Below, in pieces: positions 1 to 9,111 of a DNA stretch of 64,000 nt. The number at the start of each line of letters is the position of its first letter. The first letter of the stretch is position 1. The notes under the pieces were generated by a model, which made no database searches, was not told where the DNA came from, and saw only the letters and a program-made list of their open reading frames with translations. Position numbers and translations under genes: made by a program. The stretch is from Gordonia amicalis NBRC 100051 = JCM 11271 (GTDB lineage: Bacteria > Actinomycetota > Actinomycetes > Mycobacteriales > Mycobacteriaceae). The stretch lies in NCBI RefSeq assembly GCF_000332995.1, contig NZ_BANS01000001.1, positions 207,624 to 271,623 of the forward strand, in the 5' to 3' direction.

Positions 1-1
1 C

Positions 2-751
2 TCGATCATGAGCAAGAAGATCGCCGAGGGCACCGGAGCCCTGGTCCTCGACGTGAAAACCGGCTCGGGCGCCTTCCTGCCCGACGAATCCGATGCGCGT
101 GAACTGGCGTCGACGATGGTCGAACTCGGACACGACGCGGGGGTCGACACCCGGGCGCTGATCACCGACATGAGCGTTCCGCTGGGCCTGGCGGTCGGCA
201 ATGCGGTCGAGGTCGCCGAGTCGGTCGAGGTGCTCGGCGGCGGTGGGCCCGCCGACGTCGTCGAACTGACCCTGGCACTGGCCCGGGAGATGCTCGACGC
301 CGCGGGTCTGCCCGACGCCGACCCGGCGTCGCATCTCGCCAACGGCCGGGCGATGGACTCCTGGCGGTCGATGATCGCCGCGCAGGGCGGCGACCCGGAT
401 GCTCCGCTGCCGGTCGCCCGGCACCAGGAGGTGGTCACCGCCGATCGAGACGGCATCGTGACGGATATGGACGCGCGCGCGGTCGGGGACGCCGCGTGGC
501 GGCTGGGCGGCGGACGGTCGAAACCGGGGGAATCGGTCTCGGCCGAGGCGGGTGTCATCATCCACGCCAAACCCGGCGACCCCATCCGCGCCGGTCAACC
601 GCTGTTCACGTTGCACACCCAGGATGAGGAACGGATCGCCGGCGCGCGCTCGAGCCTCGACGGTGCGTTTCGGATCGAGGACGGGGGCACCGACAGACGC
701 GGCGCCGGCGACCGGCCACTGATCCTCGATTCCGTTAGGTTCACAAGATGA
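2..751 (+). CDS. deoA: Thymidine phosphorylase, 5' end outside window
   Basis: C-terminal part of a pyrimidine nucleoside phosphorylase, which splits thymidine or deoxyuridine with phosphate into base and deoxyribose-1-phosphate (cytosolic salvage). The reading frame is open to the window edge, and the Met at position 8 is the internal Met of the family's SxxSKK motif rather than a start. The [11 protein letters not shown] segment follows, and the C-terminal pyrimidine nucleoside phosphorylase domain shows [12 protein letters not shown] and [13 protein letters not shown]. About 250 of roughly 430 residues are present. The stop overlaps the add start by 4 bp (ATGA), so the two are translationally coupled, in the same order as M. 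tuberculosis Rv3314c-Rv3313c. Confidence 0.93.
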   Translation, partial: SIMSKKIAEGTGALVLDVKTGSGAFLPDESDARELASTMVELGHDAGVDTRALITDMSVPLGLAVGNAVEVAESVEVLGGGGPADVVELTLALAREMLDAAGLPDADPASHLANGRAMDSWRSMIAAQGGDPDAPLPVARHQEVVTADRDGIVTDMDARAVGDAAWRLGGGRSKPGESVSAEAGVIIHAKPGDPIRAGQPLFTLHTQDEERIAGARSSLDGAFRIEDGGTDRRGAGDRPLILDSVRFTR

Positions 752-1857
752 CGACGCTGGATCCGGCGCACTTCACCCTTGCGCCCAAGGTGCTCCTTCA
801 CGACCACCTCGACGGCGGGCTGCGGCCGGCGACCGTCCTGGAACTCGCACACCAGGTCGGTTACGACGGGCTGCCGGTCGACGACGCGGCCGGGCTCGCG
901 CGCTGGTTCCGGGAGGCCGCCGACAGCGGCTCCCTCGAGCGCTATCTGGAGACCTTCACCCACACCGTCGCCGTCATGCAGACCGTCGACGCCCTCGAAC
1001 GGGTCGCGCGCGAGTGTGTGGAGGACCTCGCCGACGACAACGTCGTGTACGCCGAGGTCCGCTACGCACCCGAACAGCATCTCGAGGCCGGGCTCACCCT
1101 CGACGAGGTCGTCGAAGCGGTTCTCCGTGGCTTCGCCGACGGCGAGCGGATCGTCGCCGACCGCGGGAAGCGCATCAGCGTGCGATGTCTGGTCACCGCA
1201 ATGCGTCACGCGGCACGGTCGCGCGAGATCGCCGAACTCGCGGTGCGCTACCGCGAGCGCGGCGTCGTCGGCTTCGACATCGCCGGCGCCGAGGCGGGCC
1301 ACCCGCCGACCCGTCATCTCGACGCCTTCGAGTACATGCGGGCCAACAGTGCGCCGTTCACCATCCACGCGGGCGAGGCGTTCGGCCTGCCGTCGATCCA
1401 CGAGGCCATCGGCTTCTGCGGCACCGACCGTCTCGGGCACGGCGTGCGGGTCTTCGACGACATCGAACTCCCCGAAGGCGTCGACCTCGCCGCCCATTCC
1501 TTCACCGGCGCGAAGCTCGGCCTGATCGCGAACGTCGTGCGCGACAAGCGGATTCCGCTCGAGCTGTGCCCGAGCTCGAATGTGCAGACCGGCGCGGTCG
1601 CATCACTCGCCGAGCATCCGTTCAACGTGCTGGCCCGACTCCGGTTCCGCGTCACGGTGAACACCGACAACCGGCTCATGGGTGACACCACGATGAGCAA
1701 GGAGTTCGGACTGCTGGCCGATCAGTTCGGTTACGGCTGGGCCGATTTCGAACGATTCACGGTCAACGCGATGAAGTCGGCGTTCATCCACTTCGACGAA
1801 CGTCTGGCGTTCATCGACGACGTGATCAAGCCGGGCTACGCGGTGCTGCTGGGGTGA
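748..1857 (+). CDS. add: Adenosine deaminase
   Basis: Converts adenosine and deoxyadenosine to inosine and deoxyinosine with a catalytic zinc ion. The 369-residue protein has the family's metal motif near the N-terminus (HDHLDGG), [10 protein letters not shown] (HAGE motif) in the middle, LGHGVR, and NTDNRL in the C-terminal third where the last zinc ligand lies. Length and order of motifs are those of actinobacterial adenosine deaminases. It starts inside the deoA stop codon, so both are expected on one mRNA for nucleoside salvage. Tandem repeats follow the stop, and the next gene is convergent. Confidence 0.95.
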   Translation: MTTLDPAHFTLAPKVLLHDHLDGGLRPATVLELAHQVGYDGLPVDDAAGLARWFREAADSGSLERYLETFTHTVAVMQTVDALERVARECVEDLADDNVVYAEVRYAPEQHLEAGLTLDEVVEAVLRGFADGERIVADRGKRISVRCLVTAMRHAARSREIAELAVRYRERGVVGFDIAGAEAGHPPTRHLDAFEYMRANSAPFTIHAGEAFGLPSIHEAIGFCGTDRLGHGVRVFDDIELPEGVDLAAHSFTGAKLGLIANVVRDKRIPLELCPSSNVQTGAVASLAEHPFNVLARLRFRVTVNTDNRLMGDTTMSKEFGLLADQFGYGWADFERFTVNAMKSAFIHFDERLAFIDDVIKPGYAVLLG

Positions 1858-1866
1858 CCTCGATAC

Positions 1867-1956
1867 GGCCCTCGGGTAACCCCTCGGGCCTACTCGGCCG
1901 GCGGGGATGACGGCCCTCGGGTAACCCCTCGGGCCTACTCGGCCGGCGGGGATGAC
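1867..1956. repeat. Two tandem copies of a 45-bp GC-rich repeat
   Basis: A 45-bp unit beginning GGCCCTCGGGTAACCCCTCG occurs twice head to tail, at 1867-1911 and 1912-1956, with a partial third start after it. GGCCC and GGGCC ends within each unit could fold into short hairpins. It lies between the convergent add and Rv3311-like genes, so a transcription-ending role is possible but not shown. Confidence 0.85.
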
Positions 1957-1983
1957 GGCCGGCGGCGTAGGTCCTTTCGATAC

Positions 1984-2104
1984 GCCCCTCCGCAAGCTCC
2001 GGGGCTACTCAAGGAGCGGGTGTAGCGCCTCCGCAAGCTCCGGGGCTACTCAAGGAGCGGATGTAGCGCCTCCGCAAGCTCCGGGGCTACTCAAGGAGCG
2101 GGTG
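1984..2104. repeat. Three tandem copies of a 41-bp repeat
   Basis: The core CCGCAAGCTCCGGGGCTACT begins at 1990, 2031 and 2072, an exact 41-bp period with one or two differences between copies. Each copy holds GCTCC and GGAGC arms that can pair. The first copy is preceded by TTCGATACG, which also opens a related element near 57769, so this looks like a dispersed intergenic element family of this genome. It contains no gene and sits between convergent genes. Confidence 0.85.
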
Positions 2105-2112
2105 GCGGCGGT

Positions 2113-3381
2113 TCAGCCCTTCTTGACGAGCCGGTTCTCGAAGTCGTGCTCGAGTGCGCGCCACGCCTCGGCCTCGTTGTCGAACGGTCCGCTCGGGGCC
2201 ATCCGCTTCGGGTCGGGGTTGACGGTGTAGTCGACGAACCAGCCGAGGGGAGTGGACGATCCCAGTGCCTCGTTGACGGTGTCGTCGCCGGCGTAGTCGG
2301 CTGCGTCGGTGAACAGTTCGACGGCCAGGTCGAGCTGGTCGCGGTCCATGCGGCGCGGGCCGTCGGCGATGTCCTCGGCGAGACCGGGCAGCACGTACAC
2401 GTTGTCGTCGATGACGTCGAACTCGAGCGAGCCGTTGGTCGCCTCGGTGCGGATGTCCTCGAACGTCGACAGGTCGGACAGGTCATGGCTGTTGTCGTCG
2501 GCGAGGAAGCGGGAGAGTGCCCGCGCCGAGGTGAACACGAAGATCTTGCCCTTGGTGCCGAGGAAGACCGGGTCGTCGCCGAGGTAGCAGCGCAGCGTCA
2601 GGTACTCGTTGCCGCGCGTGACGATCTTGATCGGGTCGATGCCGACCGACGCCCAGAAATCGTCGTCGTCGTAATCGTCCTCATCTTCTTCGTCTTCGTC
2701 GTCCTCGTCCTCGGCCTCGTCGTCCGCGGTCTCGACGATCTCGATGTCGTCGTCGTCCGGCTCGTCCTCGTCCTCCGCGGAGGCGGCGGCCTCGAGTTCG
2801 GCTTCGGCGGCCTCCACGGCCTTGGCGTCGACCTTCGGCGTGGTGATGACCTCGTCGATCGCGTCGAGGACGTCGTCCCAGTGCTTCGCGATGAGACGTC
2901 CGATGCGCACCCACAGGTCGAGGCCCTCGCGACCCTCGAAGTTGCGCGTGCCGGTCGTGACCGCACCCAGGATCGGGTTGCCGTTGAAGAACTTCGTGAC
3001 CGAGGTCAGCTCGCAGACCTCACCCAGGATGCGCACGATCTCGAGTGCGTCCTCGAGTTCGGCGATGACCTCAGGGGTCGGGTCCTCGGCGGCCAGCTCC
3101 GGCACGCCCACCAGGTCGTAGGTGTGGCGCTCGTCCGGCACCAGCTCGTCGGCCTGCACGCCGACGATGGTCGGCCACGCCGGATGCTCGACGAGGTCGT
3201 TGTCGTCGTTGGTGCGGATGAAGGCCGCGAGTTCGGCGACGCCGGGCAGGACGTAGAGATCCTCGTCGAGACCGAGGAACGCCTCCCACTCGTCGTCACC
3301 CTCCCGCCAGCGGGGTGCCCACAGGGTGAAGCTGTTTCCGTCGGTGAGTCCGAGCTCAATCGGGACGATGTCTCCGGCCAT
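2113..3381 (-). CDS. Conserved acidic protein, Rv3311-like
   Basis: A 422-residue protein of unknown function at the position of M. tuberculosis Rv3311, beside add. It has two globular parts joined by a very acidic linker at about residues 195-245, made mainly of Asp and Glu. The halves look related: each carries a Y-V-L-P-G motif (LYVLPGVAE near residue 43, VYVLPGLAE near residue 330) followed by similar helical text, suggesting an internal duplication. No signal peptide or membrane segment is seen, so it is probably cytoplasmic. No catalytic motif was recognised. The ATG at 3381 is the only well-placed start. Confidence 0.8.
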   Translation of the reverse strand: MAGDIVPIELGLTDGNSFTLWAPRWREGDDEWEAFLGLDEDLYVLPGVAELAAFIRTNDDNDLVEHPAWPTIVGVQADELVPDERHTYDLVGVPELAAEDPTPEVIAELEDALEIVRILGEVCELTSVTKFFNGNPILGAVTTGTRNFEGREGLDLWVRIGRLIAKHWDDVLDAIDEVITTPKVDAKAVEAAEAELEAAASAEDEDEPDDDDIEIVETADDEAEDEDDEDEEDEDDYDDDDFWASVGIDPIKIVTRGNEYLTLRCYLGDDPVFLGTKGKIFVFTSARALSRFLADDNSHDLSDLSTFEDIRTEATNGSLEFDVIDDNVYVLPGLAEDIADGPRRMDRDQLDLAVELFTDAADYAGDDTVNEALGSSTPLGWFVDYTVNPDPKRMAPSGPFDNEAEAWRALEHDFENRLVKKG

Positions 3382-3459
3382 GGGGACACAGCCTAGCGAT
3401 TGATCGCCGTGGATCCAGTAGTGCCCCCACAGACGCCGAACGGTACTCGCGCCGCATCG

Positions 3460-4419
3460 TCAGCGCGGCCGGAAGAATCCCTCGAAGGTCTGGTCGAGAT
3501 TGGCGGTCCGAACCGGTGAGACACCCACCGGATCGCCGGCCTCGATCATCTGATCGTTGCCGATGTACATCGCCACGTGGCCGGACCACACGGCGAGATC
3601 GCCCGGCTGTAATTGCGCCCGGGACACGCGGAATCCGGCGGTGTCCTGATCCTGGGCAAGGCGGGGGAGTTCGAGGCCGGCCTGCCGATACGCCCAGCGC
3701 GTGAAACCGCTGCAGTCGAATCCGGCGGGCGTCGTCCCGCCCCAGACATAGGGAACACCGCGCTGACTCAACGCCGCCCGGACGGCTTTCGCCGCTCGCT
3801 CGTCGGGCGCGTACGCCACCGAACCGTCGGGGAGGGTGATCGGCACGCGTTCGGATGCCGGGGATTCCGAATGCCGCTCGCCCGGTGGTGCGGCGGTCGT
3901 GACCGCAGCGGGCGCGATCCGTCGGCCCAGGGAAGTCATCGCGTCGGTGTCGGAGCGGAGGTCGGCGCGGGTGCGGGAGACGATCTCGAGGCCGCGCCCG
4001 AGGTGCTCGGCCGCCACCGGCAGCATCGTCAGCAGTCCGGCCGGCGTGAACAGTTCGCTCCCGAACGCGCGGGCACGACGTTCGAGCGAATCCACCAGGG
4101 CGCCGAGTTGGGTCGACGCCGACCGGACCTTGCTGCCGGCGCTCTCGACGAGGCGGGCGAATTCGTCGGCGTCGCCCGTCAGCGCGCCCATGCTCTGCTG
4201 CAGTCCGACGGCCGCGTCGGTGGCGGCGTCCGCGCCGGACCCCTTCCAATGCGGGCGGACGGCTTCGGTGGCCGCCACCGACCCACGGCGCGCGGCGTCG
4301 ACGGCCGACGCGGCGGACCGGATCGTCTCTGCCGGATTGCCCGGCGCCAGGACGCCGGTGCCGAGTGCGCCGACGAGCAGGCGCAGCGGTTCGATGAGGA
4401 GCTCTGCACCGGGCATCAC
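3460..4419 (-). CDS. NlpC/P60 peptidase with N-terminal WXG-like helical domain
   Basis: Likely peptidoglycan endopeptidase. Residues about 30-160 are helical and carry a W-x-G-like WKGSGAD motif at 58-64, as in type VII secretion substrates. Residues about 205-319 form an NlpC/P60 domain with YVWGGTTPAGFDCSGFTRWA (catalytic Cys236) and the GHVAMYIG His motif. No Sec signal is visible, in keeping with type VII export, which is an inference. The GTG at 4419 overlaps the upstream stop by 4 bp; an ATG at 4416 is an equally good start. It is the second gene of a pair with the EspC-like gene. Confidence 0.85.
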   Translation of the reverse strand: MMPGAELLIEPLRLLVGALGTGVLAPGNPAETIRSAASAVDAARRGSVAATEAVRPHWKGSGADAATDAAVGLQQSMGALTGDADEFARLVESAGSKVRSASTQLGALVDSLERRARAFGSELFTPAGLLTMLPVAAEHLGRGLEIVSRTRADLRSDTDAMTSLGRRIAPAAVTTAAPPGERHSESPASERVPITLPDGSVAYAPDERAAKAVRAALSQRGVPYVWGGTTPAGFDCSGFTRWAYRQAGLELPRLAQDQDTAGFRVSRAQLQPGDLAVWSGHVAMYIGNDQMIEAGDPVGVSPVRTANLDQTFEGFFRPR

Positions 4420-4772
4420 AGGGTGAACTCCCGGTCCGCGGCCGCGCAGTCGCAGTCGAGGTAGCCTTCGTCGGCGCGCCGGGTGGCCGACGCCAGTTGT
4501 TCCTGACGTGCCGCGGTCGTCTCGATACTGCGCCGGTGGATCTGCAGGAACTCGACCACCGCGGCGAGGAACTCCGCGCCGATGATCCCGAACGTGATCG
4601 CGAGGTCGACCAGTGCCGCTTCGTCAGCGGCACGATCACCGAGCAGAGCGCCGCCGGCACTGTGGGCTGACGAAAACTCCTGCAGTGCCGCGGAATCCGT
4701 CAGCAGCGTGGTACCCGGGGTGTGGTCGGGAGGCGTGAGGGCGGCGGATGAGGTCGTGGATCGCGGGCTCAT
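4416..4772 (-). CDS. EspC-like type VII secretion target
   Basis: A 118-residue protein whose C-terminal half ([12 protein letters not shown], then [20 protein letters not shown]) resembles the DUF2580/EspC-like family of ESX secretion-associated proteins. Start chosen at the ATG at 4772 (MSPRSTTS); the frame runs on to 4838, but that extra segment is Pro/Arg/Cys-rich and unlike coding sequence. It overlaps the NlpC/P60 gene, so the two are probably co-translated and could be a secreted partner pair. No ESX apparatus gene lies in the window. Assignment is by family resemblance only. Confidence 0.65.
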   Translation of the reverse strand: MSPRSTTSSAALTPPDHTPGTTLLTDSAALQEFSSAHSAGGALLGDRAADEAALVDLAITFGIIGAEFLAAVVEFLQIHRRSIETTAARQEQLASATRRADEGYLDCDCAAADREFTL

Positions 4773-4876
4773 GGGATTCTGACGCGGCGGACACCCGTTC
4801 GGTTCCATCGGACACCCGACGCGGCTCACGGCACGCACTGCGCACGCGGACGGACCCAGGAAATACTCTGGTCGCC

Positions 4877-5500
4877 ATGGAACGCCTGATCGTCGATCAT
4901 CCCCTGGCCGCCGCGCGTCTGACGACGATGCGAGACGAGACCACCGACAACGCCGGATTCCGTGCGGCGCTGTCGGATCTCACCCAGATGCTCATCTATG
5001 AGGCGCTGGCCGGTGCGCCGCGTGTCGACATGCAGATCAAGACGCCGCTGGTCCCGTACACCGGATCGCGTCTGGCGACGCCGCCGCTGCTCGTGCCGGT
5101 CCTGCGAGCGGGTCTGGGAATGGTCGAGCAGGCGCATGCGATGGTGCCCGAGTCCCGGGTCGGCTTCGTGGGCATCGCCCGCGACGAGGAGACCGCACAA
5201 CCGGTGCCGTATCTCGAGTCGCTGCCCGAGGACCTCTCCGGACTTCCGGTCTTCGTGCTCGACCCGATGCTCGCGACCGGAGGGTCGATGCTGCACACGA
5301 TCGAACTGCTCGTCGCGCGCAACGCCACCGACATCACCGCGGTCTGCGTCGTCGCGGCGCCGCAGGGCGTGGCCCTCCTGGAGGAGTCGGGCCATCCGTG
5401 CCGGCTGGTCGTGGCGGCGATCGACGAGGGACTCAACGATGTCAACTACATCGTGCCGGGGCTCGGCGACGCCGGCGATCGTCAGTTCGGGCCGCGCTGA
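4877..5500 (+). CDS. upp: Uracil phosphoribosyltransferase
   Basis: Makes UMP from uracil and PRPP in pyrimidine salvage. The 207-residue protein matches family length. The PRPP-binding loop reads [14 protein letters not shown] and the uracil-binding end reads [15 protein letters not shown]. The ATG at 4877 gives the family N-terminus [20 protein letters not shown]; longer forms of the frame are not supported. It is divergent from the EspC-like gene, with about 100 bp between that holds the promoter region. M. tuberculosis upp (Rv3309c) is also next to purine nucleoside phosphorylase, so this is a conserved salvage neighbourhood. Confidence 0.96.
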   Translation: MERLIVDHPLAAARLTTMRDETTDNAGFRAALSDLTQMLIYEALAGAPRVDMQIKTPLVPYTGSRLATPPLLVPVLRAGLGMVEQAHAMVPESRVGFVGIARDEETAQPVPYLESLPEDLSGLPVFVLDPMLATGGSMLHTIELLVARNATDITAVCVVAAPQGVALLEESGHPCRLVVAAIDEGLNDVNYIVPGLGDAGDRQFGPR

Positions 5501-5539
5501 CGGGGTTCGTGCCGAGGACGGCGGCCGGTCGCGAGCGGT

Positions 5540-6208
5540 TCAGCCGGGCAGCGACCAGTAGGCGAGCATCGGTTCGTTCGTCAGCACCGAACCGCCCTCG
5601 ACGATGGTGAGACTCGCGGGGGACACCAGATAGCGGACCGCTCCGTTGCGCGCCTCGAAGGTGTTGCCGACGCGGGTCGGGAACTGCAGCTCGATGCCGC
5701 CCTCGGGTGCCTGGCCTTTGTAGTACCAGCGACCCGTCTGGTTCCCGACCTGGCAGATGACCACCCGGGACCGTGAGGTCTGACCGATCGCGACGGCCGG
5801 GTCGTCGGCCGCGTTGCAGCGCGGACCGGTGACGAATCCCTGCCAGTCGGCACCCGTCACGGTCGGGGTCGGACGGTTCGGCACCGGTGGCGGCGTCGTC
5901 GTGACGGTCGTCTGGGGAGGTGTCGGGGACCGGGTGACGGTGCTCGTGATCGTCGCGGGCTCCGGGTTGGTGGTGGTCGCGGCGGTCGTGTCGGAGGACT
6001 CCTCGTCCGACGGGATCAGGAGAAATGCGGCGAGCACCCCTGCCACGACCAGCAGGACACCGGCGCCGATCGCCACCAGGACCGCGGGCGACGTCCAGGG
6101 CGAGCGCGGCGGTTGCGGTGGCGGACCCTGCGGATAGCCACCCGGCCCATAGGCGCCCGGGTACCCGCCGGGCGGGTAACCGCCGGAACCGTCGGGTGGA
6201 TAGGTCAT
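5540..6208 (-). CDS. Pro/Gly-rich single-pass membrane protein, function unknown
   Basis: A 222-residue protein with a proline, glycine and tyrosine-rich cytoplasmic head (residues 1-35), one transmembrane helix (about 42-66, VLVAIGAGVLLVVAGVLAAF), a Thr/Pro-rich spacer to about residue 115 and a small extracytoplasmic domain to the end. This layout is common in mycobacterial cell-envelope proteins. The ATG at 6208 has a strong ribosome binding site (GAGGAG). It is convergent with upp and lies downstream of the purine nucleoside phosphorylase gene, where M. tuberculosis has pmmB. The specific role is not known. Confidence 0.8.
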   Translation of the reverse strand: MTYPPDGSGGYPPGGYPGAYGPGGYPQGPPPQPPRSPWTSPAVLVAIGAGVLLVVAGVLAAFLLIPSDEESSDTTAATTTNPEPATITSTVTRSPTPPQTTVTTTPPPVPNRPTPTVTGADWQGFVTGPRCNAADDPAVAIGQTSRSRVVICQVGNQTGRWYYKGQAPEGGIELQFPTRVGNTFEARNGAVRYLVSPASLTIVEGGSVLTNEPMLAYWSLPG

Positions 6209-6266
6209 GGTGCTCCTCGAGATCTGTCGGGACTACTCGGGTGAGGATTCGGCGTCGGGATCGGTT

Positions 6267-7070
6267 CTACAGCTCGCCGATGATCTGGGCGAGCAGCTCG
6301 CCCATGCGTGTCGCCGACGCACGCCCGACGTCGAGCACCTCGGTGTGGCTGAGGGGTTCGCCGGTGATCCCGGCGGCCAGATTGGTCACCAGCGAGATCC
6401 CGAGAACCTCGAGTCCGGCCGCCCGGGCCGCGATCGTCTCGTGCACGGTCGACATGCCGACCAGGTCGGCTCCGAGCGTGCGGAGCATCCGGATCTCGGC
6501 CGGGGTCTCGTAGTGCGGTCCGGGCAGACCGGCGTAGACACCCTCGGCGAACGACGGGTCGACGCGACGGGCGATCTCCCGCAACCGCGGGGAGTAGGCG
6601 TCGACGAGGTCGACGAACTGTGCGCCGACCAGCGGAGAACGAGCCGTCAGATTGAGGTGGTCGGAGATCAGGACCGGCTGACCCACCGACATGTCCTCGC
6701 GCAGGCCGCCGGCCGCGTTGGTGAGCACGACCGTGTGGACGCCGGCCGCGGCCGCGGTACGCACCGGGTGCACGACGCGTGCGAGATCGTGGCCCTCGTA
6801 GGCGTGGATCCGGCCGAGGATCAAGAGGACTCGGCGGTCGCCGACCCGGACCGAGTGGATCACTCCGCCGTGACCGGCGGCCGCGGGCGGGGTGACGCCG
6901 GGGATCGAGGACATCGGCAACGAACGGATCGGCGCGCCGAACGCGTCGGCCGCCGGCGCCCACCCGGAGCCGAGGATGACGGCCACATCGTGTGCGGCGG
7001 CGTCGGTCTCGGCGGCGATGGTGGCGGCCGCGACGATGGCTGCGGCGCCGGCGTCGGCAGTGGGATCCAT
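6267..7070 (-). CDS. punA: Purine nucleoside phosphorylase
   Basis: Trimeric-type purine nucleoside phosphorylase that releases the base from inosine and guanosine and their deoxy forms. The 267-residue length fits. Motifs seen are AVILGSGW (phosphate loop), [17 protein letters not shown], and [28 protein letters not shown] (base and ribose pocket). Equivalent to Rv3307, called deoD or punA. The phosphomannomutase gene pmmB, which follows it in M. tuberculosis, is absent here. Divergent from the enoyl-CoA hydratase-like gene with a 101-bp intergenic gap. Confidence 0.94.
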   Translation of the reverse strand: MDPTADAGAAAIVAAATIAAETDAAAHDVAVILGSGWAPAADAFGAPIRSLPMSSIPGVTPPAAAGHGGVIHSVRVGDRRVLLILGRIHAYEGHDLARVVHPVRTAAAAGVHTVVLTNAAGGLREDMSVGQPVLISDHLNLTARSPLVGAQFVDLVDAYSPRLREIARRVDPSFAEGVYAGLPGPHYETPAEIRMLRTLGADLVGMSTVHETIAARAAGLEVLGISLVTNLAAGITGEPLSHTEVLDVGRASATRMGELLAQIIGEL

Positions 7071-7171
7071 GCGCCAACCCTAAACGGTGACCCCGACGCC
7101 GGTGCGGCACCGAGGGATCGTGCGACGGCCGTGCCCGGAGAGGACTCGTCGCGGGGCGATAGGGTCAGGCC

Positions 7172-7873
7172 ATGCCATATCTCAACGAGGTCGGGGAGGT
7201 CGTCGAACTCCAGCTCGGGGCCACAGGCGTCGAACTCGACGAGTCGAACCCCGAGAACCGCTTCCGTCTGGAATGGCTCGACGAGGTGGAACGACTGCTC
7301 GGTGAGGTGAGCGCCGACCCGAGCCGCCCACTGGTGCTGACCGCGACCGGCAAGTTCTTCACCAACGGGCTCGACACCGACCACATCTTCGCCGCGCCGG
7401 ATCAACTGCCCGCATACCTCGACCGCGTGCACTCGCTGTATGCCACGATCCTCACGCTCCCCGTCCCGACGGTCGCCGCGATCAACGGCCACGCGTTCGG
7501 TGCCGGCGCCATGCTCGCCCTCTGCACCGACCATGTGCTGATGCGCACCGAACGTGGGTTCTGGTCTCTGCCCGAGGCCGCGTTGAACATGCCCTTCACC
7601 CGCGGCATGTCGACACTCCTGCGCACGCGGCTCACTGATCGGGCCGCGACCGAGGCGATGTACACCAGCCGGCGGTACGGCGCCGCCGAGGCCGCCGCGG
7701 CGGGGATCGTCGACGAGGCGGTCGAGGCGGAGCGGCTGACCGCCCGCGCCGCCGAGGTCGCCGCTTCGCGCGCGGCGACGGCCGGCTCCAACCTCGCCCT
7801 GATCAAACGAGGCCTGCGCGGACCACTGCTCGACGACCTCGCCCTTCCGACTCCGGCAGGGGTCCTGTCGTGA
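7172..7873 (+). CDS. Enoyl-CoA hydratase/isomerase family protein
   Basis: A 233-residue crotonase-fold protein acting on an unknown acyl-CoA. The two oxyanion-hole segments are TATGKFFTNGLDTDHI (about residues 56-71) and AINGHAFGAGAMLALCTDHV (about 104-123). In place of the usual Glu-rich hydratase sites the second active-site region reads RGFWSLPEAALNMPFTRGM, which is more like isomerase or non-hydratase members, so the exact reaction is open. Its stop overlaps the GTG start of the M20 hydrolase gene by 4 bp, indicating an operon. Confidence 0.85.
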   Translation: MPYLNEVGEVVELQLGATGVELDESNPENRFRLEWLDEVERLLGEVSADPSRPLVLTATGKFFTNGLDTDHIFAAPDQLPAYLDRVHSLYATILTLPVPTVAAINGHAFGAGAMLALCTDHVLMRTERGFWSLPEAALNMPFTRGMSTLLRTRLTDRAATEAMYTSRRYGAAEAAAAGIVDEAVEAERLTARAAEVAASRAATAGSNLALIKRGLRGPLLDDLALPTPAGVLS

Positions 7874-9105
7874 CCGGCGTGACGGCGGACAGACTCCCCG
7901 ACGCGTCGCGCATCATCGACGCGTGGCTGGCCGCCCACGGCCCCGAGCTCATCGCGTGGCGGCGCGACATCCACGCTCATCCCGAGCTGTCCCGGCAGGA
8001 GGTGCGCACCACCGAGCTGGTGATGGCCGAACTGTCGGCCGCCGGTCTCGACCCGCGCCGGCTCCCGCTGGGCACCGGCGTCGTCTGCGACCTCGGTCCC
8101 TCCGGTGAACCGCGGATCGGTCTGCGCGCCGACATGGACGCCCTGCCGGTCACCGAACACACCGGCCTCCCGTTCACCTCGACCGTGGAGGGTGCGTCTC
8201 ACTCCTGCGGACACGACGCCCACACGGCGATCCTGATCGGCGTGGCCAAACTCCTGGCCTCGGCCGGTCCGCTGCCCGTGGGTGTCCGGCTGATCTTCCA
8301 GGCGGCCGAGGAGGTCATGCCCGGTGGCGCGCTCGACGCCATCGAAGCCGGTGTGACCAGCGGACTCGGGCGCATCTTCGCGCTGCACTGCGATCCGCGT
8401 CTGCCCGTCGGCACCGTCGGCCTGCGATCGGGTCCGCTGACGTCGGCGGCCGACCACATCGACCTGCAACTCCACTCCGCAGGCGGACACACCTCCCGCC
8501 CGCACCTGACCGGCGACCTGATCTACGCGATGGGCACCGTGATCACCGGACTGCCCGGCGTGCTCTCCCGGCGCGTCGACCCCCGATCGGGCACGGTGAT
8601 GGTGTGGGGTGCGGCCAATGCCGGCAGCGCCGCCAACGCCATCCCGCAGGAAGGCCGGATGCGCGGCACGGTCCGCACCGGTGACCACGACACCTGGGCG
8701 GCACTGGAACCGTTGGTCCGCAGCGTCGTCGGCGAACTCCTCGCGCCGCTCGGCGTGCGCTACGACCTCTCCTACTTCAGAGGCGTTCCGCCCGTCGTCA
8801 ACGACGAGATCGCGGTGGGCATGCTCGAACGCGCGGTCGCCGCGATCGGACCCGAGACCGTCGCCGCCACCCCGCAATCACCCGGCGGCGAGGACTTCTC
8901 CTGGTACCTCGAGCAGGTTCCGGGCGCGATGGCCCGACTCGGCGTGTGGGACGGTTTCGGTCCGCAGGTCGACCTGCACGCCCCCAACTTCGACCTGGAC
9001 GAACGCGCCCTCGCCATCGGCGTCCGCACGCTCGCCGGGGTCGTACTCAACGCACGCAGCGCTGCCGGCGAACTGCCGGAACTGACGCCGCCGTTCGCGC
9101 CCTAG
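7870..9105 (+). CDS. M20 family amidohydrolase, AmiA/AmiB-like
   Basis: A 411-residue metal-dependent hydrolase related to N-acyl-amino-acid and hippurate hydrolases and to M. tuberculosis AmiA1/AmiB1 (Rv3305c/Rv3306c), which occupy this syntenic place. Metal-binding motifs are GLRADMDALPV (about residues 84-94), SHSCGHDAHTAI (CGHDxH), AAEEVMPGGA (catalytic Glu) and HCDPRLPVG. The dimerisation domain lies at about residues 190-310. The natural substrate is not known; amide or peptide cleavage is a family-level statement. GTG start inside the stop of the preceding gene. Only one copy is present where M. tuberculosis has two. Confidence 0.9.
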   Translation: MTGVTADRLPDASRIIDAWLAAHGPELIAWRRDIHAHPELSRQEVRTTELVMAELSAAGLDPRRLPLGTGVVCDLGPSGEPRIGLRADMDALPVTEHTGLPFTSTVEGASHSCGHDAHTAILIGVAKLLASAGPLPVGVRLIFQAAEEVMPGGALDAIEAGVTSGLGRIFALHCDPRLPVGTVGLRSGPLTSAADHIDLQLHSAGGHTSRPHLTGDLIYAMGTVITGLPGVLSRRVDPRSGTVMVWGAANAGSAANAIPQEGRMRGTVRTGDHDTWAALEPLVRSVVGELLAPLGVRYDLSYFRGVPPVVNDEIAVGMLERAVAAIGPETVAATPQSPGGEDFSWYLEQVPGAMARLGVWDGFGPQVDLHAPNFDLDERALAIGVRTLAGVVLNARSAAGELPELTPPFAP

Positions 9106-9111
9106 AAGACC

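Noticed and set aside
1867..2104. Regular repeats considered as a CRISPR array
   Set aside because: Copies are directly adjacent with no unique spacers, and no cas genes are near.
2146..3396. 416-codon plus-strand frame opposite the Rv3311-like gene
   Set aside because: Val/Asp/Gly-rich mirror of the acidic protein; the minus-strand frame has an ordered sequence and a syntenic position.
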